Positions 27,513-37,135 of a DNA stretch of 64,000 nucleotides are shown here, piece by piece. A program made the translations under genes and the position numbers. The notes beneath the pieces are model-generated. The model worked only from the letters and a program-made list of their open reading frames with translations. It made no database searches and had not been told where the DNA came from. This DNA comes from Clostridiales bacterium (GTDB lineage: Bacteria > Bacillota > Clostridia > Christensenellales > Aristaeellaceae), in the NCBI GenBank assembly GCA_015056145.1, contig SVGY01000001.1, forward strand, positions 434,001 through 498,000, written 5' to 3'. Position 1 is the stretch's first letter. The number at the start of each line of letters is the position of its first letter.

Positions 27513-29065
27513 TATTTCCCCTCCTGATCACTGAAATACAGCCGTTGATAGATGGCAAAGTCACGGGTCACACGGATGGCGTACTGCTTTGTGGGCCCGT
27601 CGGCCATGTTATCCAGATTCAGCGTCCAGCCGTCGCTGGAATATTTGGACGAGTTGAGCCAGTTCTGCACCTGTTGTGCGCCTGCGTGGTAGGCGGCGGC
27701 TACGCACACCGGGTCTCCCCGGAAACGCTTGCTGAGCTGGCCCAGGTAGTGGCAACCGAAGATGATATTGGTTTCCGGATCATAGAGCATGTCAAAGGAA
27801 TAATTGGACATACCCAGCTCTTCGGCGATATCTGCGGCGGTAGGCTCCATCACCTGCATCAACCCCCTTGCGCCCACATTGCTCTCGGCCCGGGGACGGT
27901 AGGAGCTTTCATTCATGATAAGGGCCGATACAAAAGCAGGATTGAGGTTGTTTTTGGCGGCTTCCCGCTCGATCCACTCCTGATACTCAATGGGATACTG
28001 CTGAAGGATCCGTTCCTCCGCCCTTCTGCGGTTATCCAGTACCCGGTTGGTTTCATCCGCATAATGAACCTGCAGGGCAAAGAGCACTGCGGCAATAAGC
28101 GCAGCGGCAAAAACGCCTATAATGATCCAGGTTTTCAGGGTTTTCAGGGGAGATACTTCCATCTCCTCCTCGTAGTATTCCTCGTATTCTTCATAGGAAT
28201 CGTCGTGCCTGTCCCGCTTTGGTGCGGGCTGAGGATATTCATTTTCCGTCCTGGGGGGATGGTACTGTCGCTGGGGCGGGGTTTGCGCATAATAATCCGG
28301 ATATGCCGAAGCAACGCTTTCCTGCTGCAGCTGGTACCGCCGGACGGCTTCAGCCCGCTGCATCCGTTCCTGCTCTGTCAGCGGACGGCGGCGGGGCGCA
28401 GTGGCGGCAGGCTCCGGCGCAGATTCCCTGGGGGCCGGGGCGGCACGCATAGCGCCGTGACGCTTGCGGTTTTGTATCATGGATTCCTCTTCGGATATCC
28501 GCTGTTGTTCCAGAATCAATTCTTTAGGATAACCGGCTCTTTCGTAAAAGGCTTCCCGGCTGGTGGGGATATTGGCGGCCTGCTCCATGTTGCGCCGCAA
28601 AGGTCTGCCCAGTGCATCCCGCTGAGGCTCGCCCTCCTCCGCCTCAAAAACCGTAGCCGCTTTTACCATAGGAGTGTTGCGGCGACGCTCATCGGGAGGG
28701 GCGGCATTCTGCTGTGCGATACGGTACCATTCCGGAAGCTGCGGCATGGCAGGGGCTTCAAACTCCGACCCATCCTCAGCAAAAAAGCTGGATTTCTCCG
28801 GCTGCGTCCTCTGCGGACGGGGCGGCTCCGGCCTGGGAGCAGTGGAGGCGTAAGGATTGGCCGGTATTTCCCGACGGTCATCCTCAAGGGGGGTGTAGTA
28901 AGCAGAGCGGGGTCTTTCCTCCTGATATGGCACGCCGGCTGGCTGCCGTCTGCTGCGGCGCCGCTCTATGGGCTGAGATGCGCAAGAAGCCCCCTGCCCC
29001 TCCGGGCGGCGGCTGTCCGTGAAGCGATAGTCATCATCCCGATAGCGGTATATCGGATGCATCAT
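27512..29065 (-). CDS. Membrane-anchored lytic transglycosylase (SLT) with long disordered N-terminus
   Basis: TM WIIIGVFAAALIAAVLFAL; ALIMNESSYRPRAESNVGARGLMQVMEPTAADIAEELG; AAYHAGAQQVQNWL. Confidence 0.9.
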   Translation of the reverse strand: MMHPIYRYRDDDYRFTDSRRPEGQGASCASQPIERRRSRRQPAGVPYQEERPRSAYYTPLEDDRREIPANPYASTAPRPEPPRPQRTQPEKSSFFAEDGSEFEAPAMPQLPEWYRIAQQNAAPPDERRRNTPMVKAATVFEAEEGEPQRDALGRPLRRNMEQAANIPTSREAFYERAGYPKELILEQQRISEEESMIQNRKRHGAMRAAPAPRESAPEPAATAPRRRPLTEQERMQRAEAVRRYQLQQESVASAYPDYYAQTPPQRQYHPPRTENEYPQPAPKRDRHDDSYEEYEEYYEEEMEVSPLKTLKTWIIIGVFAAALIAAVLFALQVHYADETNRVLDNRRRAEERILQQYPIEYQEWIEREAAKNNLNPAFVSALIMNESSYRPRAESNVGARGLMQVMEPTAADIAEELGMSNYSFDMLYDPETNIIFGCHYLGQLSKRFRGDPVCVAAAYHAGAQQVQNWLNSSKYSSDGWTLNLDNMADGPTKQYAIRVTRDFAIYQRLYFSDQEGK

Positions 29066-29081
29066 AGGTTCTCCTTCCCGC

Positions 29082-29681
29082 TCAGGTCGGTTGATCCCAT
29101 TCCTGATAAAGCGTCTTGATCATTTGCTCAAGCTGGCAAAGAGGCCGGTCTGTATCGATTACCAGATGGCTTTGCCTGGCCTTTTCTTCATTGGGCATCT
29201 GGCTGTTTATACGGCTCAGGGCCTCCTGCCGGCTAAACCCGTTACGGCTGTGCAGCCGTTGAATCTGCACCTCTTCGGGAGCCACGGCGCACACGGTGAT
29301 ATCCGCAAGCCTGTCCCCGCCGGTCTCAAAGAGCAGAGGTACATCCAATACAACGAATCTCAGCCCCTTTTCCCGGCAGGAATCGATTTCCTGCTGGATT
29401 TTTCCGTACACCATAGGGTGAAGGATGGCGTTGAGCCGCTCTCTTTTTTCCTCATCGGAAAAAACAATATTTCCCAGCGCTTTGCGGTCCAGTTTACCCT
29501 CTTGGGTAAAGACTTCCGGACCAAATGCCTGCAATATCAGCGGCAAAGCCTCGCCTCCATCGGCCGTGAGGCTGCGGCTGATCTCATCTGCATCGATAAC
29601 CGTTGCGCCAAGTTTCTTCAGCATACCGGAAATGGTGGTTTTGCCGCAGGCGATGCCGCCCGTAAGTCCGATTACTTTCAT
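29082..29681 (-). CDS. coaE: Dephospho-CoA kinase
   Basis: MKVIGLTGGIACGKTTISGMLKKLGATVIDADEISR. Confidence 0.95.
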   Translation of the reverse strand: MKVIGLTGGIACGKTTISGMLKKLGATVIDADEISRSLTADGGEALPLILQAFGPEVFTQEGKLDRKALGNIVFSDEEKRERLNAILHPMVYGKIQQEIDSCREKGLRFVVLDVPLLFETGGDRLADITVCAVAPEEVQIQRLHSRNGFSRQEALSRINSQMPNEEKARQSHLVIDTDRPLCQLEQMIKTLYQEWDQPT

Positions 29682-29693
29682 CTGATTCCTTCC

Positions 29694-32405
29694 TCAGTGT
29701 GCTTCGTCCCAGTTCTTGCCGGAGGATACCTCTGCCACCAGCGGAACCTTCAGCTCCACCACGTTTTCCATGACGGACTGGAGCAGCCCGGACACCTCGT
29801 CCCTGAGCCGGAGGGGGCACTCCACCACCAGCTCGTCGTGCACCTGCAATATCAGTCTTGCTTCCGGATATTCCTCCCGAAGCCGTTTGTCCACCTGCAC
29901 CATGGCCAGCTTGATGATATCGGCTGCGGTGCCCTGCACAGGGGTATTCATGGCCGCACGTTCTCCGAAATTGCGTACGTTTCGATTGGCGGATTGCAGC
30001 TCAAACAGTTCTCTGCGGCGGCCGAACATGGTCTGGGCATAGCCGTTTTCATAGCCCTGCCGGACACAGTCGTCCATGAATTTTCTCACGCCGGGATACC
30101 GCTCAAAATAGGTAGCGATGAACCGGTCGGCCTCCTTACGGGCAATGCCTGCGTTCCGTGCAAGGCCAAAGCCGCTGATACCGTAAACAATGCCAAAATT
30201 GGTTGCCTTGGCGGCACGGCGCATGTCTGAGGTAACATCCTCCATGGCAACGCCGTTTATCTCCGCAGCGGTGCGGGTATGGATATCCTGATTTTTCCGG
30301 AATGCGTCGCACATGTTTTCGTCATTGCTGAGGTGAGCCAGCACCCGCAGCTCGATCTGGCTGTAGTCAGCATCCAGCAGGATCATATCCTCGCCTGCCA
30401 CAAAGGCCCGGCGGATTTCCCGGCCTTCCTCGGTGCGGATGGGAATATTCTGCAAATTGGGTTCAAGGCTGGAAATGCGGCCGGTTACAGTGGCTGTCTG
30501 GTCAAAGGTGGTGCGCACCTTGCCGTCCTTGCCCCGGAGCTTTTTCAGGCCCTCGATGTAGGTGGACTGCAGCTTGCTCAATTTGCGGTAGGTAAGCAGA
30601 GGCTCAATGCAGGGGTGATAGGGAATCAGACTTTCCAGTACCTCCGCATCGGTGGAATAGGTTCCGCTCTTGTTTTTCTTCTGGGCAGGCAATCCCAGCT
30701 TGTCAAAGAGCACCTCGCCCAGCTGTTTCGGGCTGTTGAGGTTGAAATCCGGAGTATTGGTGTATTCGTATACCAGCCGGCGGCTTTCCTCGATCTGGCT
30801 TGTGAACTGCTGACCCAGCTGGCTGAGGGTCTCTTCATCCACACAGAAGCCTTCCTTTTCCATGTGGAATAGCACACGGGTCAGAGGCTGCTCCATGGTT
30901 TTGAGCAAATCCGTCAGGTTGCGTGCGCTGAGGCGCACATCCTGCCGCAGCTTCATGCCATATACATCCAGCGCTGTAGGCAGGGTGAAATTGTCTGCAT
31001 CTGCTCCATATTCTGCAGCAAGGGATACCTGCAGGGAGTAGCCCTTCTGGGCCGTGTGCAGCAAATAGGCTCCAAGCATGGTATCGTGCAGGACCCGGGG
31101 CACAGGCAGCGAAAGGCGGCTCAGGGTATGGAACAGCGTCTTTGCCCCGTGAATCATCATGGGCAGAGAGGCAAATACCGGCGCAAGCCCGGCAAAAATC
31201 TGCTCTTCGTAAAGACCGTTGCCCAGCAGATCCCGCAGAATGGGCATATGCCAAAGCTCTTTTTCCGGGGTAAGCAAGGTGATTTCATTTTCGTTCTGGC
31301 AGAAAACCACATACTCGGGCTTTCTTTCAGTCAAATCCTGGGCGGCAGCGAGCAACTGTCCCTGATCGGCAAAGGTTTTTTCAGCTGTCGCAACGGGCTT
31401 CTCGGGCAGATCGGTTTCCTGCTGCATGCTGACCGCCACAGAAGCGGCTGCTTTAGGAGCGGCCTTTCCCCCACCGGCACGGCGGCCTGCGGCAGTGGAG
31501 CGCACTTCGGGCGCAGCAGAAACGCTCTCGCCGCCAAGCAAACGCTGCACATTTCTGGCGATCTGGTTCAGGCCATAGCTTTGCAGCATTTCAAGGCCTG
31601 CGTCCATATTCTTCCAGGTGCAGGCTGCAAAATCCGGCTGGATGGGCGCCGTGCGGCGGATGGTGCCAAGGTCACGACTGAGCAGGGCAAGCTCTTTCCC
31701 GGCGCGGATTTTTTCGCCCAGCTTACCCTTAATTTCCTCCGCATGTTCCAACACGCTGTCCAGCGTGCCATATTCCATCATCAGTTTGAGGGCGGTTTTC
31801 TCGCCCACGCCTGCAATGCCGGGGATATTATCGCTGCTGTCCCCCATAAGGCCCTTCATATCCGGCACCTGCTGAGGCGTGAAGCCATAAACTTCCTTCA
31901 CCTTATCCGCATCCAGCAAAAGGCTTTCAGAAATGCCAGTCTTGGTAAGAATGACACGGGTATTGCCGCCCACCAGCTGCAGGCTGTCCCGGTCGCCGGT
32001 GAGGATATAGGCCTCATAGCCCTGCTCGCCCGCCAGACGGGAGGCCGTGCCCAGCAGGTCGTCTGCCTCGTAGCCTTCCAGCTCGAAGGTTTTTATGTTC
32101 ATAGCCTGAAGCAATTTTCTCAGCAAGGGCAGCTGCGGACGCAGTTCCTCGGGCATGGGCTTGCGGGTGCCTTTGTATTCCTCGTAAAGGCTGTGGCGAA
32201 AGGTAGGCGCATGCACATCCAGCATCACACACAGACCATCAGGCTGATAATCTCCCAACGCCTTCAATAGCATGCTGAAAAAACCGTGCACCGCATTGGT
32301 GTAGGTGCCGTCCGGGCCCGTCAGCAGGGGAAGGGCGTGAAAGCCCCTGAAAATCAAACTGTATCCGTCTACCATCATCACCGAGGGTTTTGATGCGTTA
32401 TTCAT
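29694..32405 (-). CDS. polA: DNA polymerase I
   Basis: 5' nuclease domain, DADYSQIELRVLAHLS, RRAAKATNFGIVYGISGFGLA, LQVHDELVVECP. Confidence 0.98.
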   Translation of the reverse strand: MNNASKPSVMMVDGYSLIFRGFHALPLLTGPDGTYTNAVHGFFSMLLKALGDYQPDGLCVMLDVHAPTFRHSLYEEYKGTRKPMPEELRPQLPLLRKLLQAMNIKTFELEGYEADDLLGTASRLAGEQGYEAYILTGDRDSLQLVGGNTRVILTKTGISESLLLDADKVKEVYGFTPQQVPDMKGLMGDSSDNIPGIAGVGEKTALKLMMEYGTLDSVLEHAEEIKGKLGEKIRAGKELALLSRDLGTIRRTAPIQPDFAACTWKNMDAGLEMLQSYGLNQIARNVQRLLGGESVSAAPEVRSTAAGRRAGGGKAAPKAAASVAVSMQQETDLPEKPVATAEKTFADQGQLLAAAQDLTERKPEYVVFCQNENEITLLTPEKELWHMPILRDLLGNGLYEEQIFAGLAPVFASLPMMIHGAKTLFHTLSRLSLPVPRVLHDTMLGAYLLHTAQKGYSLQVSLAAEYGADADNFTLPTALDVYGMKLRQDVRLSARNLTDLLKTMEQPLTRVLFHMEKEGFCVDEETLSQLGQQFTSQIEESRRLVYEYTNTPDFNLNSPKQLGEVLFDKLGLPAQKKNKSGTYSTDAEVLESLIPYHPCIEPLLTYRKLSKLQSTYIEGLKKLRGKDGKVRTTFDQTATVTGRISSLEPNLQNIPIRTEEGREIRRAFVAGEDMILLDADYSQIELRVLAHLSNDENMCDAFRKNQDIHTRTAAEINGVAMEDVTSDMRRAAKATNFGIVYGISGFGLARNAGIARKEADRFIATYFERYPGVRKFMDDCVRQGYENGYAQTMFGRRRELFELQSANRNVRNFGERAAMNTPVQGTAADIIKLAMVQVDKRLREEYPEARLILQVHDELVVECPLRLRDEVSGLLQSVMENVVELKVPLVAEVSSGKNWDEAH

Positions 32406-32614
32406 GGTTCCTCCTTTGGGCAAATTGGCAACAGCCCACCCATTATCTTTAAATTATACCACAAATTCCCATAGGCTAAAAGTGCAGGAACGTAAAAATG
32501 CAATTTGCCCGAAAACAGGCTTGCCGCCCTTCTTTTCATTGACAGCCCGCCCCTGTTTCGCTATAATTCAAGCAAACGTTTGTTCGCCGTTTTGTTGCAG
32601 TCAGGAGGTTTTTT

Positions 32615-33937
32615 ATGGATCAGCATTCTTTCCTTGAATACAGCGCCGCCCAGCCCCTGGCCGCCCGTCTCCGTCCACAGTCCCTTGATGAATTTGTGGG
32701 ACAGACCCATCTCATCGGCCCGGGAAAGGTGCTCCGCCGCCTTATTGAGAACGATCATCTTTCCTCCATGATCTTCTGGGGGCCGCCCGGCGTGGGCAAA
32801 ACCACTCTTGCCCGCATCATCGCCAGCAAAACCAAGGCCCGTTTCATCGATTTTTCCGCCGTAACCAGCGGTATCAAGGAAATCCGAGAGGTTATGAACA
32901 AAGCCGAGCAAAACGTGCTCTACGGCGAAAAAACCGTTGTTTTTGTGGATGAGATCCACCGTTTCAACAAAGCACAGCAGGATGCCTTCCTGCCCTATGT
33001 GGAAAAAGGCAGCATCATCCTCATCGGCGCCACTACGGAAAACCCTTCCTTCGAGGTGAACGGGGCACTCCTGAGCCGTTGTAAAGTTTTCGTGCTTCAC
33101 GGCCTTACCGAAAACGACATTCTCTGCCTTCTGCGGCGTGCCCTCAGCGACAAACGGGGCTTCGGCGACGACAAGATCAACATTGCCGACGAGCTGCTTT
33201 CCATGCTGGCGACCTTCTCCAACGGCGACGCCCGCACCGCCCTTTCCACCCTTGAGATGGTGGTTCTCAACGGCGATTTTGACGGTGAAAGCACCACCGT
33301 TACAAGGGAAACCCTTGAGCAATGCATTTCCAAAAAATCCCTTCTTTACGACAAGCAGGGGGAGGAGCACTACAACCTGATATCCGCCCTGCACAAATCC
33401 ATGCGCAACTCCGACCCGGATGCCGCAGTATACTGGCTTGCCCGGATGCTGGAAGCCGGCGAAGATCCGCTCTATGTGGCACGCCGGGTGACCCGCTTCG
33501 CCAGCGAGGATATCGGCATGGCGGACCCCCGTGCACTGGAGCTGGCAGTGGCTGCCTATCAAGCATGCCATTTCATCGGCATGCCGGAATGTTCCGTCCA
33601 TCTGACCCAAGCAGTGGTATATATGTCCCTGGCGCCCAAATCCAACGCCATATATACCGCCTATCTGGATGCCCGCAAAGATGCACTCACCCAGCTGTCA
33701 GAACCGGTGCCGCTGGTAATACGCAACGCCCCCACCTCCCTCATGGCGGAACTGAACTACGGCAAGGGCTATCAATACGCCCACGACAGCAAGGACAAAA
33801 TCACAAACATGCAATGCCTTCCGGATTCCCTGCTGGGCCGTGAATACTACCGGCCTACGGAACAGGGGCTGGAAAGCCGCTACAAGGAGCGGCTCGACGG
33901 CATCAAGGAATGGAAAAAGCAGCACAAAAACAAATAA
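32615..33937 (+). CDS. rarA: RarA/MgsA-family AAA+ ATPase, paralog 2
   Basis: [83 protein letters not shown]. Confidence 0.96.
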   Translation: MDQHSFLEYSAAQPLAARLRPQSLDEFVGQTHLIGPGKVLRRLIENDHLSSMIFWGPPGVGKTTLARIIASKTKARFIDFSAVTSGIKEIREVMNKAEQNVLYGEKTVVFVDEIHRFNKAQQDAFLPYVEKGSIILIGATTENPSFEVNGALLSRCKVFVLHGLTENDILCLLRRALSDKRGFGDDKINIADELLSMLATFSNGDARTALSTLEMVVLNGDFDGESTTVTRETLEQCISKKSLLYDKQGEEHYNLISALHKSMRNSDPDAAVYWLARMLEAGEDPLYVARRVTRFASEDIGMADPRALELAVAAYQACHFIGMPECSVHLTQAVVYMSLAPKSNAIYTAYLDARKDALTQLSEPVPLVIRNAPTSLMAELNYGKGYQYAHDSKDKITNMQCLPDSLLGREYYRPTEQGLESRYKERLDGIKEWKKQHKNK

Positions 33938-33958
33938 AGCCTCTGTTCATTTATACAA

Positions 33959-34011
33959 AAACAGCGCCCTTTCTCAGGCAAAAATCACCTGCAAAAGGGT
34001 GCTGTTTTTTT
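33959..34011. terminator. Terminator-like hairpin after rarA paralog 2
   Basis: AACAGCGCCCTTT...AAAGGGTGCTGTTTTTTT. Confidence 0.75.
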
Positions 34012-34537
34012 ATTTCAGATACTTATCACACCAGAGCTGTGCCTCTACATAGCCCCTTCCTGCCGCCTGTAGAAGGGCCTGCAAATCGCCGCCGTATCTT
34101 TCCAATTGCCGAAAGAACTGCTCCTTCGTGAGCACCTCCACAAAGCCTTGTCTTTCCATTGTGGAGCCGCTGTCCCCCACTGTGAAGCTGATGTGTTCCG
34201 AGGCCACGTCACTCAACGGAAGTCTTGTTTCCACGCCATTTCCAAACCATTCCCGCAGGTAGTCGCTGCCCTCCACCACAAAGGAAAGGGGATGCGTCTC
34301 TTCCGGTTTGCCTCCCAATTCCAGAAAATGCTTAAAGAGAAATTCATCCTGGCGTTTTCTGAGGGAATAGTAATTATCAAAATCCGCAAACCGCCCAAAG
34401 GCAGTGGTATCCGGGTGTTTTTTCGCAAAGCGTGCTGCAAGGCGGAAGGCCTCCGCCTCAGGCAGACGCATAATATTCAGCATCGGCGTGCAATCCGGAT
34501 GGCAGTAATTCACAAGAGTGTAATCCTTATTCTGCAT
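34010..34537 (-). CDS. Hypothetical protein
   Basis: 175 aa; overlaps the upstream DUF3237 gene by 11 nt; no family recognised. Confidence 0.65.
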   Translation of the reverse strand: MQNKDYTLVNYCHPDCTPMLNIMRLPEAEAFRLAARFAKKHPDTTAFGRFADFDNYYSLRKRQDEFLFKHFLELGGKPEETHPLSFVVEGSDYLREWFGNGVETRLPLSDVASEHISFTVGDSGSTMERQGFVEVLTKEQFFRQLERYGGDLQALLQAAGRGYVEAQLWCDKYLK

Positions 34538-34907
34538 AGATTCGCACCCACACGCACTCCTCCGTGGGCGTTACCACGGATTTCAGCGGGATCTCCTCCC
34601 AATGGGCCAGCGCCTGGCTATCCGTAACCAGCATGGGTGTCAGCTGCTCCAGGCTGTGTCCGTTATTCTCCACGAAAATGCGGCAGGGCTTACCTTCGCA
34701 ATCCTTTCCCTCCAGCATATACCTTGCGGAAAGCGCAAAACTGTCCGGGGTGATTTTCTGGGTGTCACAGCCAGTACCCATCACCTGCCCCTGAAAGTAG
34801 GGGCCGCCTGCTTTTCCGGTAAAGGGCAGCATGACCACTTCCTGCTTTTTTCCCTTCACATTCATTGCCCCCGTCAGATGCACTTCTATTTCCAAAAGCA
34901 ATTCCAT
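34527..34907 (-). CDS. DUF3237-like protein
   Basis: MELLLEIEVHLTGAMNVKGKKQEVVMLPFTGKAGGPYFQGQVMGTGCDTQ. Confidence 0.6.
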   Translation of the reverse strand: MELLLEIEVHLTGAMNVKGKKQEVVMLPFTGKAGGPYFQGQVMGTGCDTQKITPDSFALSARYMLEGKDCEGKPCRIFVENNGHSLEQLTPMLVTDSQALAHWEEIPLKSVVTPTEECVWVRIYAE

Positions 34908-34959
34908 TCCTTTTCTTCCTCCGTACTTTTTTTACATCATACCACAACGCTCTGAAACA

Positions 34960-35655
34960 TCAAGTCCCCTCATTTTCCAAAGCTTGCCTCAGCAGCTCGA
35001 TGGCGTGCTTTTCCACACGGGAGACATACGACCGTGATATCCCCAGCATTTTTGCAATTTCATGCTGCGGATGCATCAGTCCGTCCTTCAGGCCGTAGCG
35101 CATGGTCAGCACGGCTTTCTCACGCTCTGGAAGATTTGGCAGATGTCTTCGCACTGCTTCCAGGGTGATGCGCCTGCGCACCTCTTCCTCTACCAGGTCT
35201 GGGGCTGTGCCCAGCAGATCCGCAAAGGAAATGGCGTTGCCGTCGTGGTCAGTGCCAAGGGGTTCGTTCAGGCTGATGTCCCCCTGCTGCTTTCTGCTCT
35301 GGCGCAGGGACATGAGTATTTCGTTTTCTATGCATCTTGCCGCATAGGTGGATAGTGAGGTGCCTGTATTCGGCTTGTAGCTCTGTACCGCCTTGATCAG
35401 CCCGATGGCGCCGATGGAGATCAGGTCGTCAAAGGTGCAGCCGGGAACCTTGTATTTCCTTGCAATGTGAACAATAAGCCGCATGTTGTGCTCGATAAGC
35501 CTCTGCCGGGCTTCCTCGCTGCCCTTGCTCATTTCCTCAAGCGCCTGCCTCTCTTCCCCGGGGCTCAGCGGTTTCTGGAAGCTCTGCCTGCCGGAAATAT
35601 ACCCCAGCATCAAAAGACAGTCCTGAATAAGCCATGTGATCAGTGCCGATATCAT
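34960..35655 (-). CDS. sigK: Sporulation sigma factor SigK, uninterrupted
   Basis: KPLSPGEERQALEEMSKGSEEARQRLIEHNMRLIVHIARKY, DLISIGAIGLIKAVQSY, STYAARCIENEILMSLR, C-terminal EIAKMLGISRSYVSRVEKHAIE. Confidence 0.9.
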   Translation of the reverse strand: MISALITWLIQDCLLMLGYISGRQSFQKPLSPGEERQALEEMSKGSEEARQRLIEHNMRLIVHIARKYKVPGCTFDDLISIGAIGLIKAVQSYKPNTGTSLSTYAARCIENEILMSLRQSRKQQGDISLNEPLGTDHDGNAISFADLLGTAPDLVEEEVRRRITLEAVRRHLPNLPEREKAVLTMRYGLKDGLMHPQHEIAKMLGISRSYVSRVEKHAIELLRQALENEGT

Positions 35656-35720
35656 ACAATCCCCCCTTCCCCAAAAAATATGGCGGATGATGAGAATTTA
35701 TGTCCGAAAAATCTTGCAAA

Positions 35721-35736
35721 AGTTGTACCAACAACT
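35721..35736. promoter_or_regulatory. GntR/AraR-like palindromic operator upstream of GH27-GH51
   Basis: AGTTGTACCAACAACT; predicted promoter TTGCAA (35750-35755)-17-TATTAT (35773-35778) follows. Confidence 0.5.
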
Positions 35737-35819
35737 ACCCCTGGCCCCCTTGCAAATCCGGAGCGAACTGTGTATTATTTTATCAATAGACACCCCATAT
35801 TGAAAGGACGGAAATATAC

Positions 35820-37106
35820 ATGGATACCAGGTATCTTCTGCCCAAGGACATGGTGGCGCTGACCCCGCCCATGGGCTGGAACAGCTGGGACTGCTACGCC
35901 GCCACCGTCAATGAGGAACAGCTCATGGGCAATGCGGAGTACATGGCCAAACATCTGAAGGAATACGGCTGGGAATATATCGTGTGTGATATTCAGTGGT
36001 CAGACCCTGTGGCCGGTTCCACCGATGTAACCTATATCAACTTTGCCAGGTTGAATCTGGATGAATACGGACGGCAGGTTCCCCCTGTGGAGCGTTTCCC
36101 CTCTGCCAGGAACGGCGTTGGCTTCCGGTCCATCGCCGACCGTATTCACAACATGGGGCTGAAATTCGGCATCCACATCATGCGGGGTATTCCCCGGCAG
36201 GCTGTGCACGCCCGCCTGCCTGTCAAGGGCACCGGCACCACCGCAGACTGCATCGCCGACCCCTTTTCCATCAGCCGGTGGAATGGCGATATGTACGGTA
36301 TTCTCAATACGCCCGAAGGCCAGGCATACTACGATTCCATCTTTGAGCTCTACGCACAGTGGGGCGTGGATTATGTAAAGGTGGATGATATCTGCAACAC
36401 CAATCTCTTCCCCCACAATCCCTATTCCGCAGCCCACGAGATCGAGATGATCGCCAAAGCGATCCAGCGCAGCGGTCGTCCCATGGTACTGAGCCTCTCC
36501 CCCGGACCGGCGCAGATCGACAAGCAGTGGCATTTGACCCAGTATGCCAATATGTGGCGTATCACTGACGATTTCTGGGATGACTGGAAGCTGCTCAAGG
36601 AAATGTTCTGGCGCTGCGAAGTCTGGAGCGGTCAGGGCCGGGAAGGCTGCTGGCCGGACTGTGATATGCTGCCCCTGGGCAAGTTGCGCATTGGCTTCCA
36701 CGATCCGGGCTGGACCCGTTTCACCCAGGAAGAACAGCGCACCGTCATGACCCTGTGGAGCATTTTCCGCTCGCCTCTTATGATGGGCGGCGAAATGCGG
36801 GAAAACGACCAGTGGACGCTGGATCTGATCACTAATGCGGATGTACTGCGGCTCATCGGTCACAGTCATCACGCACGCCAGCTGTACCGCACAGAAAATG
36901 CGGCTGCATGGCACAGCTATGACGAGGACGGCAGCGAATATCTGGCCCTGTTCAACCTCAGCGACGACACTGCAGAAGTTTTTGCAGACCTGCCCTGGGA
37001 ACCCGGTGACGTAAAAGAGCTCTGGGGACGGGATGAGCTGCTCACCAGCGCCGTTTCTGCCCGTATTCCCGCTCACGGCGCTGTACTTATTCGCCGCAAG
37101 GCATAA
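35820..37106 (+). CDS. GH27 alpha-galactosidase-like glycoside hydrolase, no signal peptide
   Basis: [32 protein letters not shown] (nucleophile Asp region); [17 protein letters not shown]. Confidence 0.9.
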   Translation: MDTRYLLPKDMVALTPPMGWNSWDCYAATVNEEQLMGNAEYMAKHLKEYGWEYIVCDIQWSDPVAGSTDVTYINFARLNLDEYGRQVPPVERFPSARNGVGFRSIADRIHNMGLKFGIHIMRGIPRQAVHARLPVKGTGTTADCIADPFSISRWNGDMYGILNTPEGQAYYDSIFELYAQWGVDYVKVDDICNTNLFPHNPYSAAHEIEMIAKAIQRSGRPMVLSLSPGPAQIDKQWHLTQYANMWRITDDFWDDWKLLKEMFWRCEVWSGQGREGCWPDCDMLPLGKLRIGFHDPGWTRFTQEEQRTVMTLWSIFRSPLMMGGEMRENDQWTLDLITNADVLRLIGHSHHARQLYRTENAAAWHSYDEDGSEYLALFNLSDDTAEVFADLPWEPGDVKELWGRDELLTSAVSARIPAHGAVLIRRKA

Positions 37107-37135
37107 TCATCACTATCATACACGGAGGGAAAACC

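Noticed and set aside
29694-32405. PolA apparently lacking proofreading exonuclease residues
   Set aside because: The expected DxE-type motif is not visible in the middle domain, but degenerate 3'-5' exonuclease domains are common in Bacillota PolA, so not notable.
35721-35736. Sporulation-regulator site for sigK
   Set aside because: The palindrome matches GntR/AraR-type operators better and lies nearer the GH27 promoter; assignment to sigK is unsupported.
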